Positions 25,574 through 35,046 of a stretch of DNA of 64,000 nt are shown here, one piece after another (the first letter of the stretch is position 1; every line of letters starts with the position of its first letter). A program made the translations under genes and the position numbers. The notes under the pieces are model-generated. The model was not told the DNA's origin. It was given only the letters and a program-made list of their open reading frames with translations, and did not search any database. Source of the stretch: Spirochaetota bacterium (GTDB taxonomy: Bacteria > Spirochaetota > UBA4802 > UBA5550). The stretch lies in the NCBI GenBank assembly GCA_016933025.1, contig JAFGBT010000034.1, positions 1-64,000 of the forward strand. Reading direction: 5' to 3'.

Positions 25574-26896
25574 TCAGTATCCCTTCAGCTCCGCCTCGCG
25601 GATCTTCCGGTAGAGCTCCTCGTCGCTGGTGGCGAACACGATGGTATTGCTCTTCCACTTCTTGTAATCGCGGTGGTATTCGGTGGCGAGCCCGACCGCT
25701 TCGAGCTCGGGGAGATACCTGATCTTCCCGTCAGGCTGCCGGAACTCCCGGTCGCCGGTGCGGACGCAGAAGAGGACTCCGTTGGCGATCACGCGCGGAA
25801 GGAGCTCGTCGATGCCTATATTCATCTGATACATGTCGCGCAGGAACCGGAATAGCCGCTTGGAAAAGAACCTCACCGGCGCCGGCATCCCCGGCCGCGA
25901 CAGATAGACGGTCCTGTTCGCCGGGTCCCACGAGCGCATGACGAAACCCCGGTAGGCGAGGAGCTCTCCGCTGTTTACGTACATCCTCCCCACGAGTATG
26001 ATGAAGGTCATCATGAAATAACTTTCGTAGTATTTCTCATAGAGCTCGAGGTGAAGCTTTTCCCGCTCCGCCTCCTCGGGCGTGGCCGGCTCGGGCCAGT
26101 CCCGGACATGGCCGTCGAGGAGCTCATTCATGGTGAGTCCCTGTGGGACGGGGGGCTCCCGGTAGCCCGCGCCGTTCGCCGGGATGCCCGTCACGTCACT
26201 CCGCCTGACGGAGACAGTGTACCAGTACTTGATTCCCTCGTCGACCGTCGTGTCGACAAAGGTGGTCGACCTGGTCTCGCCGATCTTGAGGTACGGGCCT
26301 TTTTCGAAGAAAGAACGGGATATGGTGAAGTTACTCCCGTCGGTTGTGCACCTCCAGGAGAGGGAGACTCTGTCCGGGTATGTGCCGTTCGAGATTTCGA
26401 GGCCGAACACGATGGGGAGGCTTCCCTTGAGAAACAGAGAGATTTTCCGGGAGAGCAGGGCCCCTGTTTTTTTTATGGCTCCATTGGGCACCGGTTCGGT
26501 GATCGTGATGAGGAACGACCGTTCTTCGCATGAAAAGAGCTTCGCTTCGACGAAGAGCGATCGGCCACGCGCGTATATCCTTCCCATCAGGAGGAGCCCG
26601 CATTTCAGGCTTCCGCAGATCTCATCGTAGCGGGCGAGGTTCTGCGGCGATACACGGGCGCCCCGATCATAGGTATAGGGGATGGACCAACCGTCGCGTC
26701 TGCCCTCGGACGCCGAGAGCGAGGAGTGTATCGCAGCGGCGTTCGCGGCTGGCACCGCCTCCGCCCTGAAGCGGAGGACGCCGACGCTGTTCTGCATGGC
26801 TGGCACTTCCGAAGCTGGCGCCAGCATCGCCGCAGCGGCCGCCAGAGCGAGAACGGCCCGCTTAGAGAAACCTGTTGAAGAGCGACTTGACCTCAT
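25574..26896 (-). CDS. exported protein with fibronectin-III-like domain, unknown function
   Basis: 440 residues with an N-terminal signal peptide (AVLALAAAAAMLAPAS). Residues 40-150 form an alpha/beta segment like the CsgG/TolB-N type (VGVLRFRAE..., LLMGRIYARGRSLFVEAKL), followed at about 160-255 by a fibronectin-III-like beta-sandwich (VSLSWRCTTDGSNFTISRS, YWYTVSV). The C-terminal 180 residues contain a hydrophobic stretch (FMMTFIILVGRMYV) and Arg/Lys-rich helices. I know no named family. Its start overlaps the end of the upstream membrane glycosyltransferase gene by 35 bp, so it is the last gene of the glycosyltransferase operon. Confidence 0.7.
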   Translation of the reverse strand: MRSSRSSTGFSKRAVLALAAAAAMLAPASEVPAMQNSVGVLRFRAEAVPAANAAAIHSSLSASEGRRDGWSIPYTYDRGARVSPQNLARYDEICGSLKCGLLLMGRIYARGRSLFVEAKLFSCEERSFLITITEPVPNGAIKKTGALLSRKISLFLKGSLPIVFGLEISNGTYPDRVSLSWRCTTDGSNFTISRSFFEKGPYLKIGETRSTTFVDTTVDEGIKYWYTVSVRRSDVTGIPANGAGYREPPVPQGLTMNELLDGHVRDWPEPATPEEAEREKLHLELYEKYYESYFMMTFIILVGRMYVNSGELLAYRGFVMRSWDPANRTVYLSRPGMPAPVRFFSKRLFRFLRDMYQMNIGIDELLPRVIANGVLFCVRTGDREFRQPDGKIRYLPELEAVGLATEYHRDYKKWKSNTIVFATSDEELYRKIREAELKGY

Positions 26897-28793
26897 CTTT
26901 CGGTTCCAGCCTTGATTTTTTCAGCCTGTAGATTTCAATCCTGAAATACCCGAATCGGACTGTTTTTACCAGGTTTTCCGGAACAAAATGTTCGCGGTAC
27001 ATGTCAGCGATCGCCTTTTCAAAAATAACGTTTCGGCATACGGCCAGGTATACCGGCATTCCGCCCCGGTATTCGGTCGCCGTCTTCCCGTCGGCTATTT
27101 TCCTGACCGGTATTTCAATGTTGTACAGCAGTTTTTTCAGCAGATTGTGGTTGTATGGTATAAGCGATTGGAGAATGAGGCACTTGAGCCTGTTCTCCAC
27201 GACCAGCCCGGCTGACCAGCTCCCCGCCAGTATTGCATCGGGGGGAAGCTCTCGCCCCAGTTCCACCGACGTTCGCTGGAGATTGTGTTCATGGAACAGG
27301 AACCATTTCCCGTACTGGAAGAGCTGGAGCGCCAGGATCAGCGACAGGAGCAGGGCGGGGAACTTCGGGCCCTGCGCCAGGGCGAGGAGGCGCTTCCGGT
27401 TGAGGACCGCGGCGGCGATGCAGCAGAGCCAGAGGGCGAGGGCGATGCCGATGATGACGGCCGCGCCCGAGAAATCCCCCTTCAGGTACGCGGGGTACAG
27501 CCTGTCGACCAGCGCGTTTCTTGCCGAGGCCGGGACCGTCTGAACGAGGAACACGATGCCGGTATAGAGAAGCATGAACGCGATGAAGCCCCAGAACATG
27601 GCGTTGTGGGGGAATCCCTTCTTTTCAGTGATGTATGATGACGGACGGTATTCGGCGAACCCGGCGATGAAACGGGCCGCCAGCGCTATCAGCGGTATGA
27701 TGAAGAGAAGGTAGTACCGCGACGGGTTGTAGTACAGGAGGGTCAGCAGTACCGTGCCGAAGACAAGCCAGCTTGAGAGCACCAGGTCGGCCGCGTTACG
27801 CCTCTCCCCGAAGATGAAGCGGTGAAGTGTGCACAGGGCGAGGGCCATGCCGGCGAAGAACGTGAACGGGTGAAGAAACACGAACTCCATGTACATGCTC
27901 TTTGCCCCGACCATGTGGATCGGGTCGAATGCGGTAAAGGGGAGGAACGCTATGATCGGCTGTCCGAATATGCGGTGGGAGAGAAGGGAAAAGGCCAGGG
28001 CGTTCCTCAGGAACCAGAAATGCGCGAATATTCCGTAGAAGAGGGCGAACGCCGCGATTAAAGCGACGAGTATTCGGTTGAGAGATCGTTCCGACCAGCC
28101 GCGCCGTGCGAAAAAATAGAGCACGAGCGCCGGCGTGACTGCGGGGAATATGACCAGAAGGTTTCTTTTAATGAAAAAACCGCCGGCCAGGCCGAAAATA
28201 CCGACAGCAAGGAAGAGGACGCGCGCCGCGGCTCGCGCGGCCCCGCGCGCCTCCCGGCGCGGCCGGAGCGCTTCAGCGAACCCGAAGAGGGCTATCATGA
28301 CAAAGCAGATAAGGTGCCCCTCGTACAGCCCGAGGCGGTTGTACATGGCCGTGAAGTAATTGGAGCCGAAGAGGACCAGGCCGATGAGGGCGGTCAGACG
28401 GTCATAGGTTCTCGCGAGGAACAGGAAGAGGAGGATCATCGTCACCGCCGCATAGGCCACTGACAGGACACGGATCGACGCGTAGCTGACCCCGAACCGG
28501 CTGAATATCCAGGTATACGGAAGCACCGTCAGAGGGCTCGTGGAGAGCCATCCGCCGTACTGGTCTTCCGGCGTCCATTTCCAGTCGCCGAAAAGGACGC
28601 GGTTCCTCGCGTCGTAGGTTTTGAATCCCTCGTCGGTGTAGGCCGCCGCCGAGATGCTGAGGTCCTGGGGGGCGTCGGCGTTGATGTGCGCCAGCCGCAT
28701 GCCTGTGAAAAGGATCACCAGCAGCAATGCCGCGGGATAATAGTATCGGCCGTCAGTGAGTCGTTTCAGTAAACGGAGCACGGTGCGCCTCAC
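26862..28793 (-). CDS. GT-C (PMT/ArnT-like, family 39 type) membrane glycosyltransferase
   Basis: 643 residues with about eleven to twelve predicted helices. After the first helix comes a periplasmic loop with an acidic YTDEGFKTYDARN motif, where GT-C enzymes hold their catalytic Asp/Glu pair, and an amphipathic GGWLSTSPLTVLPYTW, both like ArnT/PMT. The C-terminal 120 residues are a soluble periplasmic domain. Such enzymes use polyprenyl-phosphate sugars and transfer them to lipids, proteins or glycans. The start ATG overlaps the stop of the GT4 gene upstream by four bases, showing tight coupling. Acceptor and sugar are unknown. Confidence 0.85.
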   Translation of the reverse strand: MRRTVLRLLKRLTDGRYYYPAALLLVILFTGMRLAHINADAPQDLSISAAAYTDEGFKTYDARNRVLFGDWKWTPEDQYGGWLSTSPLTVLPYTWIFSRFGVSYASIRVLSVAYAAVTMILLFLFLARTYDRLTALIGLVLFGSNYFTAMYNRLGLYEGHLICFVMIALFGFAEALRPRREARGAARAAARVLFLAVGIFGLAGGFFIKRNLLVIFPAVTPALVLYFFARRGWSERSLNRILVALIAAFALFYGIFAHFWFLRNALAFSLLSHRIFGQPIIAFLPFTAFDPIHMVGAKSMYMEFVFLHPFTFFAGMALALCTLHRFIFGERRNAADLVLSSWLVFGTVLLTLLYYNPSRYYLLFIIPLIALAARFIAGFAEYRPSSYITEKKGFPHNAMFWGFIAFMLLYTGIVFLVQTVPASARNALVDRLYPAYLKGDFSGAAVIIGIALALWLCCIAAAVLNRKRLLALAQGPKFPALLLSLILALQLFQYGKWFLFHEHNLQRTSVELGRELPPDAILAGSWSAGLVVENRLKCLILQSLIPYNHNLLKKLLYNIEIPVRKIADGKTATEYRGGMPVYLAVCRNVIFEKAIADMYREHFVPENLVKTVRFGYFRIEIYRLKKSRLEPKDEVKSLFNRFL

Positions 28794-30049
28794 GCGTTAT
28801 TTTTTATGCAGCCATCCCAGGCCAGGGAGTCATCCGGGCCCCGGACATCGCCCTCAGCGGCGTGCGCTATGCCCTGCATGTGCTGGTAGTGGTATTTTTT
28901 AAAGACGGTAATGTATCCATCAACCATCTTTTTCCATTCGTAATTCGTTATGGTGTACGTTTTTGCCCTGTCCCCGAACTGCTGGAGGTGGCTTCGGTCG
29001 GAGAGGAGGCCCTGTATTTTTTTTATCCAGAGCGTTTCTTTCTCCGGCGGGACCAGGAATCCGTTTTTTCCGTCGATGACCGCGCATGTTATGCCTTCCA
29101 TGGCGGAGGCGAGCACTGGGGTTCCGTTCACCGACGCCTCGAGCGCCACCAGGCCGAAGCCCTCGGCGTCGCCGGCTACCTTGATGTTCGGCATCACGAA
29201 GAGGTCGGCATGCTTGAGAATCTGGACCATGTCCTCGAACTGCAGCTTGCCGAGGTAGAAGGCCCTGTTTTTGATCTCCGGCTTCTCGAGCGCACTCTGG
29301 ACTTCGATCTCGTCAAGGGCGAGGCCGAGTCCCAGGGTCAGCAGGTGCGAGAGGCGGTTGGGGAGCAAACTGAGGATGAAACTGATGGTGTGTATGTTCG
29401 GATCGGTCGGCCCGACGATGAGATAGATGATGCTCGGGTCGAGCTGCGGGAGCACCTTCGTCACGAACCAGGAGAATCCCTTGCGCCGCACGCTCCTGCC
29501 GATGGAGACGAGTATCTTTTTATCCTGCAGGGATATGCCGAGCTTCTTCTCCAGCGTTTTGCGGAAGCCGGGCTGCTTGTTGATCAGGGCCATGTCCGTG
29601 TCGACGCCGTTCCGCACCACGTATACCCGGTCGCGTTTGAAGCCGCGCTTGATACACTCCTGCGCGGTCGCCTGGCTCACGGCGATCACCCCGTCAAGTT
29701 TCTTGAAGGTGTCCACCACGTGGCGCTGGTAGAGCTGGCTCGGCAGGACGATGTCGAGGCCGTGCAGGGTGAGGAGGACCGGGAGCGACGTTATTCTCTT
29801 GATCGCGAGACCGCAGAAGCCCATGAGCCCGTCGTTCAGGTGGATGACCGAGATGTTTGGGTTCTCCCGGAGAATTCTTCTTACTTTCAGGGGAACGGTC
29901 AGCAGGAACCTGAGTCTGCTGGTCCGGTTGTCGTAGATCAGGGTGTGGACCTTGTGCGACCTGGCCACGCCGTTGATGAGCTCATAACTCTGTTTTTCCA
30001 TGCCTCCGATGGAAGGCGGATACTTATGAGTTATAAACAGTATTTCCAT
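28790..30049 (-). CDS. GT4-family glycosyltransferase
   Basis: 419 residues, GT-B fold. The N-terminal domain opens MEILFITHKYPPSIGGMEKQ, with the usual Gly-rich acceptor loop. The C-terminal domain has the nucleotide-sugar motif EGFGLVALEASVNGTPVLAS (E-x7-E) near 305-325 and VSIGRSVRRKG before it. Soluble or peripheral cytoplasmic enzyme that adds a sugar to a lipid-linked or other acceptor. It starts 26 bp inside the upstream flippase-like gene, and its stop overlaps the GT-C gene. Confidence 0.9.
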   Translation of the reverse strand: MEILFITHKYPPSIGGMEKQSYELINGVARSHKVHTLIYDNRTSRLRFLLTVPLKVRRILRENPNISVIHLNDGLMGFCGLAIKRITSLPVLLTLHGLDIVLPSQLYQRHVVDTFKKLDGVIAVSQATAQECIKRGFKRDRVYVVRNGVDTDMALINKQPGFRKTLEKKLGISLQDKKILVSIGRSVRRKGFSWFVTKVLPQLDPSIIYLIVGPTDPNIHTISFILSLLPNRLSHLLTLGLGLALDEIEVQSALEKPEIKNRAFYLGKLQFEDMVQILKHADLFVMPNIKVAGDAEGFGLVALEASVNGTPVLASAMEGITCAVIDGKNGFLVPPEKETLWIKKIQGLLSDRSHLQQFGDRAKTYTITNYEWKKMVDGYITVFKKYHYQHMQGIAHAAEGDVRGPDDSLAWDGCIKNNA

Positions 30050-31097
30050 CTTCCAGGCTCCCGGTTTTACGTATGATGTAAATGAGGGCGATGAATCCGA
30101 ATCCGATCCAGAAAAGCTGTCGGGCGCGCCGCAGTATGGAGACCGTGATCCAGACCCCGGACCCGGGCACGTTGATGAATTCGAGCATTACCTTGTTGGC
30201 GTATTCCTCGATGCCGATCTGGCCCGGCACGAACGCCCCCAGTCCCTTGAATACCATGACCCCCACCTCGACGGCCACGCACGAGAGGAACGACGCCTTC
30301 AGGCCGAGAAGGTAGAGGATCACCCAGAATTCCATCGCGCCCATGAACCAGCTTCCCAGCGAGAGGAGAAAGGCCGTGATAAAGTTGGCCTTTTTGGTTT
30401 TGTAAAAATCTATCAGCTCCCCGTCGACCTCTTTCAGCTTTGCTATCGCTCTTTCCAGCCGCTCCGATTCCGGGAACTTCTTCCGGAGAAGCCGCATGGT
30501 GCGCACCGGCAGAAAGAGGATTCCGCCGCCGCTGCCGAGGCGGTAAATGAAGAAGACCAGGAGCGCGAATAGTATGCCGATGGTGATCACCATGGAAACG
30601 GCGCCGGCCCTGAACCTGAGCTGATCGAAGAAGAGGTACACTCCGATCATGATGAGGGTGAGCGCAGAAAAAAGGACGAGGAAGCGCGAGATCGTCAGGG
30701 AGACGATGCTGTCCTTGTACGGGATGTTTTTCCTTTTCAGCAGCAGCGCCTTGAGCGCCTCCCCGGCGATGACATTGGTCGGGTTGATCTGGGCCAGGCT
30801 TTCGCCTATCTGCCTGATAACAAAAAGCAGTGACGTCGAGATGTGGCCCGGATAGTTGTAGAACGAGAGCTTCCACGCTAAAGTCACCATAAGGTAGGCA
30901 ATGAAGGTCACGGCGATGAGAAATACAAACCTGACGTTGATGAGCCTCAGCTCGTCCGCGATGCCGGAGAGATTGGACTTCGATGCGAACCAGTAGATTA
31001 GGAAAATCCCGAGCGCGAGTCCGCCTCCCCTCAGGAGATGGCGGGCCCAGTTTTTTTTTGGCGCCTGTTTCTCCATATTTTCAGGCCGTACCTTCAT
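30024..31097 (-). CDS. flippase-like membrane protein (LPG synthase TM-region family)
   Basis: 357 residues from the ATG at 31097, chosen for GAGGG five bases upstream. A basic N-terminus leads into about eight helices of the lysylphosphatidylglycerol-synthase transmembrane family (UPF0104/AglD-like), with NPTNVIAGEALKALLLKRK and GLGAFVPGQIGIEEY as family motifs. The usual soluble aminoacyl-transfer domain is absent. In archaea and bacteria such stand-alone membrane parts sit in glycan clusters and are proposed to move lipid-linked sugars. It lies between two GT4 genes. Confidence 0.82.
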   Translation of the reverse strand: MKVRPENMEKQAPKKNWARHLLRGGGLALGIFLIYWFASKSNLSGIADELRLINVRFVFLIAVTFIAYLMVTLAWKLSFYNYPGHISTSLLFVIRQIGESLAQINPTNVIAGEALKALLLKRKNIPYKDSIVSLTISRFLVLFSALTLIMIGVYLFFDQLRFRAGAVSMVITIGILFALLVFFIYRLGSGGGILFLPVRTMRLLRKKFPESERLERAIAKLKEVDGELIDFYKTKKANFITAFLLSLGSWFMGAMEFWVILYLLGLKASFLSCVAVEVGVMVFKGLGAFVPGQIGIEEYANKVMLEFINVPGSGVWITVSILRRARQLFWIGFGFIALIYIIRKTGSLEDGNTVYNS

Positions 31098-31110
31098 CCG
31101 GTCCCTCGTT

Positions 31111-32280
31111 CTATTGTTTCCGACCGGAGATGATTTTTTCGAATGACCTGAACATCTCCGTGCAGAGGACGTCCCATTTCTGCGAGCGGGCGTAGGCAAC
31201 GGCGTTCGCGCTCATCCGCTTCAGGGCCGCCGGGTTGTCGACGAGGTATATCAGTTTTTCGCAGAAGGCATCGACGTTTTTCGGCTCGACCAGAAACCCG
31301 GTTTTGCCTTCTTTTATAATGCCCATTTGCCCGCCCTTTGCCGCCGCCACCACCGGCAGGCCGGAAGCCAGCGCCTCCAGGTTCACGTTGCCGAAGGTTT
31401 CCGTGATGGAGGGGAACAGAAAGATATCGCATGAAGCGTAAATCCGCTCGAGCTCCCTGTTGATAAGCTTGCCGGTGAAGACCGCGCCGGGCATTCGCTT
31501 CTCCATGTATTTTTTCTGGGGACCGTCGCCGGTGATGACCATGGTGATTCCCGGGTGCGTCTTTCTCAGCTTCCGGTGGATCTTCACGATCGTCTCGATC
31601 TCCTTGATCCAGTAGAGCCTGCTCACGAACAGGATGCGGATACTGTTTTTACCGCACAGCCGGTCAATGTACGCGTTGTCCCGCTTGCGCGGGTTGAACT
31701 TTTTCATGTCAATTCCCCGCGCCCAGATGACCATTCGTTTTCGCTCGATGCCCAGGTCGGCGAGCTCGTCGAGCACCGGTTTTGTGGGGACATAGACCGC
31801 GTCGCAGTTGTTGTAGTAGAACCTGAGGAGGAGCGGCACCAGCATGCCGAGCGGCTTTAGGAAGGGCAGGAACTTGAAGTAATAATTGACATAGGTCGGA
31901 TAATGGGTGTGGTATGTGGCCACCAGGGGGAGATTGTGCTTCTGCGCGTACCTCAGGGCGTATCGGCCCAGGTATGTAGGGGCTATGAAGAATATCAAAT
32001 CCGGCCTGAAACTGTCAACCGCGGCCTTCAGCTTTTGATCAAAATATGGAAATGCCACGCGGTAGCCCTTCATCATGGGGAGGGGCACGTACCTGCACGT
32101 GATGACGGGGTAGGGAAGCTTCACGCCCTCGGACGGAGGCAGGGGCGTGATGAAAATGAACTCGAACCTGTCGCGGGGAATGCGCTCGATGATATTGAAG
32201 AGCGTGTAGGTGACCCCGTCGAGATTTTCCTTCAGTACATCCGTGAAGAGCGCGACCCTGATCTTATCCTTTTTTTTCAT
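31111..32280 (-). CDS. GT4-family glycosyltransferase, alpha-mannosyltransferase-like
   Basis: 389 residues of GT-B fold. The N-terminus MKKKDKIRVALFTDVLKENL resembles MgtA/SqdX-type enzymes that glycosylate diacylglycerol or phosphatidylinositol with GDP- or UDP-sugars. HTHYPTYVNYYF is the characteristic acceptor-site motif, and SITETFGNVNLEALASGLPV is the E-x7-E nucleotide-sugar motif. First gene of the operon, with a good promoter about 150 bp upstream. It probably starts glycolipid assembly at the inner membrane; the sugar is unknown. Confidence 0.9.
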   Translation of the reverse strand: MKKKDKIRVALFTDVLKENLDGVTYTLFNIIERIPRDRFEFIFITPLPPSEGVKLPYPVITCRYVPLPMMKGYRVAFPYFDQKLKAAVDSFRPDLIFFIAPTYLGRYALRYAQKHNLPLVATYHTHYPTYVNYYFKFLPFLKPLGMLVPLLLRFYYNNCDAVYVPTKPVLDELADLGIERKRMVIWARGIDMKKFNPRKRDNAYIDRLCGKNSIRILFVSRLYWIKEIETIVKIHRKLRKTHPGITMVITGDGPQKKYMEKRMPGAVFTGKLINRELERIYASCDIFLFPSITETFGNVNLEALASGLPVVAAAKGGQMGIIKEGKTGFLVEPKNVDAFCEKLIYLVDNPAALKRMSANAVAYARSQKWDVLCTEMFRSFEKIISGRKQ

Positions 32281-32425
32281 ATGTGATGCTGTCCACCGGT
32301 TTATTATATACCCGTTACGCGGGTAGTGGCCTGAAGTATTTTTTCAGGGCTTCGGAAGATGTCCGCCGCCGAAAGCTCGGTGAAGCCTGAAGAAAAATAT
32401 CAGAAGCAGTTTTCAAAACGCCGAC

Positions 32426-32454
32426 AGGATACCGACGCAAATTTTCTCTGTCAA
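32426..32454 (-). promoter_or_regulatory. sigma-70 promoter of the glycosyltransferase operon
   Basis: Minus-strand TTGACA (32454-32449), 17-base spacer, TATCCT (32431-32426). The predicted leader before the first gene is about 140 nt and contains an inverted repeat TTCAGG-CTTC / GAAG-CCCTGAA (about 32340-32392) that could fold. The rest of 32281-32708 holds two more hairpins and no gene. Confidence 0.65.
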
Positions 32455-32544
32455 GGATTATGTTTTTTTATTTTCAGTACGAAGAAGAATGAGCGCGGCT
32501 AAAAAAATACAATTGTATCATTATTGCAACAAGGGAAAGTGGTC

Positions 32545-32692
32545 CTCCCGCTTTCAGCGGGGGGCCCGGAAATGTTGTAATGCCTGCACGCATGGCGCAC
32601 ACATCTGCGGAGGAAACTATCGTACGTTTTCCCCGCCTTCATGCAGGGAGCCCGTGTCATATTAATGTAGGCGCGTGCTTTCAGCGCGCGCC
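32545..32692. other. pair of related hairpins past the permease gene
   Basis: Two hairpins share the loop CTTTCAG: CCCGCTTTCAGCGGG near 32548-32562 and GGCGCGTGCTTTCAGCGCGCGCC at 32670-32692, the second 17 bp from the permease stop. Between them CCTGCA (32583-32588) can pair with TGCAGG (32642-32647). They may be a structured 3' region or two degenerate repeat units; no T run follows. Confidence 0.4.
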
Positions 32693-32708
32693 GCAGCAAT
32701 GCTATGTC

Positions 32709-33893
32709 CTACTCGTACCGCAGCGCGTCGATCGGATTGAGGCGCGACGCTTTCTTGGCCGGATAGTAGCCGAAGCCGATGCCGACGAGTGCGGAAAATA
32801 TGAACGAGAGGAATATCGACGAAAGGGAGAGGACAAACGGCTGGTTGACCGCCAGCGTGTAGATGAGATACATCAGAATCCCCCCGATGATGCCGAGGAT
32901 GCCGCCGATGGCGCTGATGATCAGGGCCTCGATGAGAAACTGGCGGAGGATGTCCTTCGTCTTCGCGCCGATGGCCATGCGGATCCCTATCTCATGCGTG
33001 CGCTCGCTCACCGACGCGAGCATGATGTTCATGATGCCGATGCCGCCGACGATGAGAGAAATCCCCGCAATGGCCAGAGCGGCCAGGGAGAGGTACGCCG
33101 AAATTTCCTCGGTCTTCTGGATCGCTTCCTTGAACGAAGAAACTTTATAGTCCTGCATCTGCTCGGGCGAGAGCGAATATTTATTCTGGAGGAAGTCGAG
33201 AAGGTCTTTCTTCACGGCGTCGACCTGGGTCTCGGAATACGTGGCTATGTTGATCAGGAAAAAGTTCCTGGTCCCGAAGAGCTTCATCGCCATGGTCGAA
33301 TAGGGGCCCGCGATGAAATCGTCAAAATCGGTTCCTCCGAGCGACATACCCTTTTCCTGAAGGCAGCCGACGATCCTGAACGGAATGCGGTTGATGAGGA
33401 TGACCTTGCCGATAGGGTCCTCGTTTTCAAAAAAATGTTTTTTGATGCCGCTTCCCACGATTGCCACCTTCTCATAGGAAATGATGTCAGACTTTGAAAA
33501 ATAGCTTCCGCTTTCTATCTCCCAGTTGCCCATCTTGAAATATTCGTTGCTGACGCCGAAGACCTTCCGGTTGAGGTTCTTGTTCTTGTACTTGACCGGG
33601 AACTCCCATGAGTTCATCGGCGTTATGTACTGGACCTCGGGAATGTATTTACGGATATCCTCCAGGTCGTTCTCGGTGAACGGCTTCTTCACGGACATCA
33701 TCATGATTGCGTTGGTCCCGAAGCTCTGTATCTTGTCGCGGACGGCTATCCGCAGGCTGTTGCTGACCCCGGCCAGGAGTATAACGGAAAGCACTCCTAT
33801 GATGATGCCGAGGCAGGTGAGAAACGTGCGCATCTTGTTCCTCTGGAGCGCTCGCAGCGCAACTATGGAAAGGTTCTGGACGCTCATGCTCAT
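32709..33893 (-). CDS. MacB/FtsX-type ABC transporter permease, no partner ATPase nearby
   Basis: 394 residues. One helix near 22-44, a large extracytoplasmic MacB_PCD-like domain (about 45-250) and three C-terminal FtsX-type helices (about 270-385, GGIGIMNIMLASVSERTHEIGIRMAIGA is the family signature region). Such permeases act as mechanotransmission or efflux subunits with an ATPase and often a periplasmic adaptor. Neither gene is in the window. It lies between the two glycan clusters and may belong to neither. Confidence 0.9.
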   Translation of the reverse strand: MSMSVQNLSIVALRALQRNKMRTFLTCLGIIIGVLSVILLAGVSNSLRIAVRDKIQSFGTNAIMMMSVKKPFTENDLEDIRKYIPEVQYITPMNSWEFPVKYKNKNLNRKVFGVSNEYFKMGNWEIESGSYFSKSDIISYEKVAIVGSGIKKHFFENEDPIGKVILINRIPFRIVGCLQEKGMSLGGTDFDDFIAGPYSTMAMKLFGTRNFFLINIATYSETQVDAVKKDLLDFLQNKYSLSPEQMQDYKVSSFKEAIQKTEEISAYLSLAALAIAGISLIVGGIGIMNIMLASVSERTHEIGIRMAIGAKTKDILRQFLIEALIISAIGGILGIIGGILMYLIYTLAVNQPFVLSLSSIFLSFIFSALVGIGFGYYPAKKASRLNPIDALRYE

Positions 33894-34012
33894 GTCAGCA
33901 CGCTCCCCGCGTGGCGGTGCGGCGGACCCGCGACTTTATGGATGGTGATCGGTGCATTGCGGGTAAATTGTCATCCGTATGGCGGGTCAGTCAAGGAAAA
34001 AACATGGGGCGG

Positions 34013-35044
34013 CTATTTCCATATTTTTTTTGCCGCAAAGCACAGGAAGGCGACAACGGCGCTGGCGGTGAAGACGATGACGTGGTAGCCGAAGCCGGTG
34101 AAGATCGCGTCGTGCTGGCTCATGCCGACCAGCATGAACCCCCCGGTCCACCCGGCTTCGAGGGTGCCGAAGCTCCCGAAGGTGTTGATCGGAAGGACAT
34201 TGGTCAGCACGCCGCCCGTCGACCCGGCGACCGACTGCAGCAGGCCGATCTCGATGCCGAACGACCGTATTGATAGGTAAAAGAGGAGATAGAGCGCGAT
34301 CCAGGTGAGGATGCTGGTCAGGGCAAGGAGGGGGATAAACCTTCCCGCCCGGAACGACGAGAACTCCTCGACCACGACGTCGATTTTCCCGAGTACCTTC
34401 GCGACAAGCGGCCGTTCAACCATCCCCGTTTTTTTCGTAATGACATGGAACAATTTCCCGGACCATATCACCAGCCATTTCAGGTTAAACAGGATTACGA
34501 TCGAAAGGGCGAGGAAAAGGAGGCCGACAGCCACGAGCGCCGGCGAGGTCTTTTTCCCGAAGAAGAGTATGATCGAGCAGATGAAAAAGGCCGCAATGAC
34601 GATAATGTCAAAGATTCTGGTGACCACCAGGATGTGCAGACCCTTGGATAGGTCGACGTTCCCGATCTTCTTCATATAATAAACAAAGGTCAGCTCGCCG
34701 GTGCGCGCCGGCATGATCTGGTTGAAGAAGTTGTGATAGCTGGTGATAACGAAGAGGTCGACGAGACTGATCGCATGTCCCCCGAGCATCACCTTGATCC
34801 TGAGCATTTTGAAGAAATCAGCCGCGAAGTAGGTGACAAAACATGCGGCTATCAGGCGCGCGTTCGCGTTGCGGATGATCTCGAAGGACTTCCCTATGTC
34901 AAGCTTGCTCAAGAGAAAATAGCCGAGGGAGAGCGACAGCACAAGGAAGATCGCCGTCCTGGCGCTGAAAATCCGCCGCTTTCGTTCGGTGAGGATCTGG
35001 TCGGCGCCCTGTGGCGCCTGCTGGCTGTTTGGCTGGGATGGCAT
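34013..35044 (-). CDS. flippase-like membrane protein (LPG synthase TM-region family), second copy
   Basis: 343 residues, about eight helices, same family as the protein at 30024 but clearly diverged. Family motifs here are NQIMPARTGELTFVYYMKK and NVLPINTFGSFGTLEAGWTGG. A Gln-rich, basic N-terminal 35 residues precede the first helix. The gene starts two bases after the GT2 gene stop, so the pair GT2/flippase is likely co-translated. Together with the GT-C gene upstream this is a second lipid-linked sugar module. Confidence 0.82.
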   Translation of the reverse strand: MPSQPNSQQAPQGADQILTERKRRIFSARTAIFLVLSLSLGYFLLSKLDIGKSFEIIRNANARLIAACFVTYFAADFFKMLRIKVMLGGHAISLVDLFVITSYHNFFNQIMPARTGELTFVYYMKKIGNVDLSKGLHILVVTRIFDIIVIAAFFICSIILFFGKKTSPALVAVGLLFLALSIVILFNLKWLVIWSGKLFHVITKKTGMVERPLVAKVLGKIDVVVEEFSSFRAGRFIPLLALTSILTWIALYLLFYLSIRSFGIEIGLLQSVAGSTGGVLTNVLPINTFGSFGTLEAGWTGGFMLVGMSQHDAIFTGFGYHVIVFTASAVVAFLCFAAKKIWK

Positions 35045-35046
35045 GG

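Noticed and set aside
32281..32708. Possible integrated element between the glycan modules
   Set aside because: No integrase, transposase, direct-repeat ends or tRNA target; only hairpins and a promoter are present.
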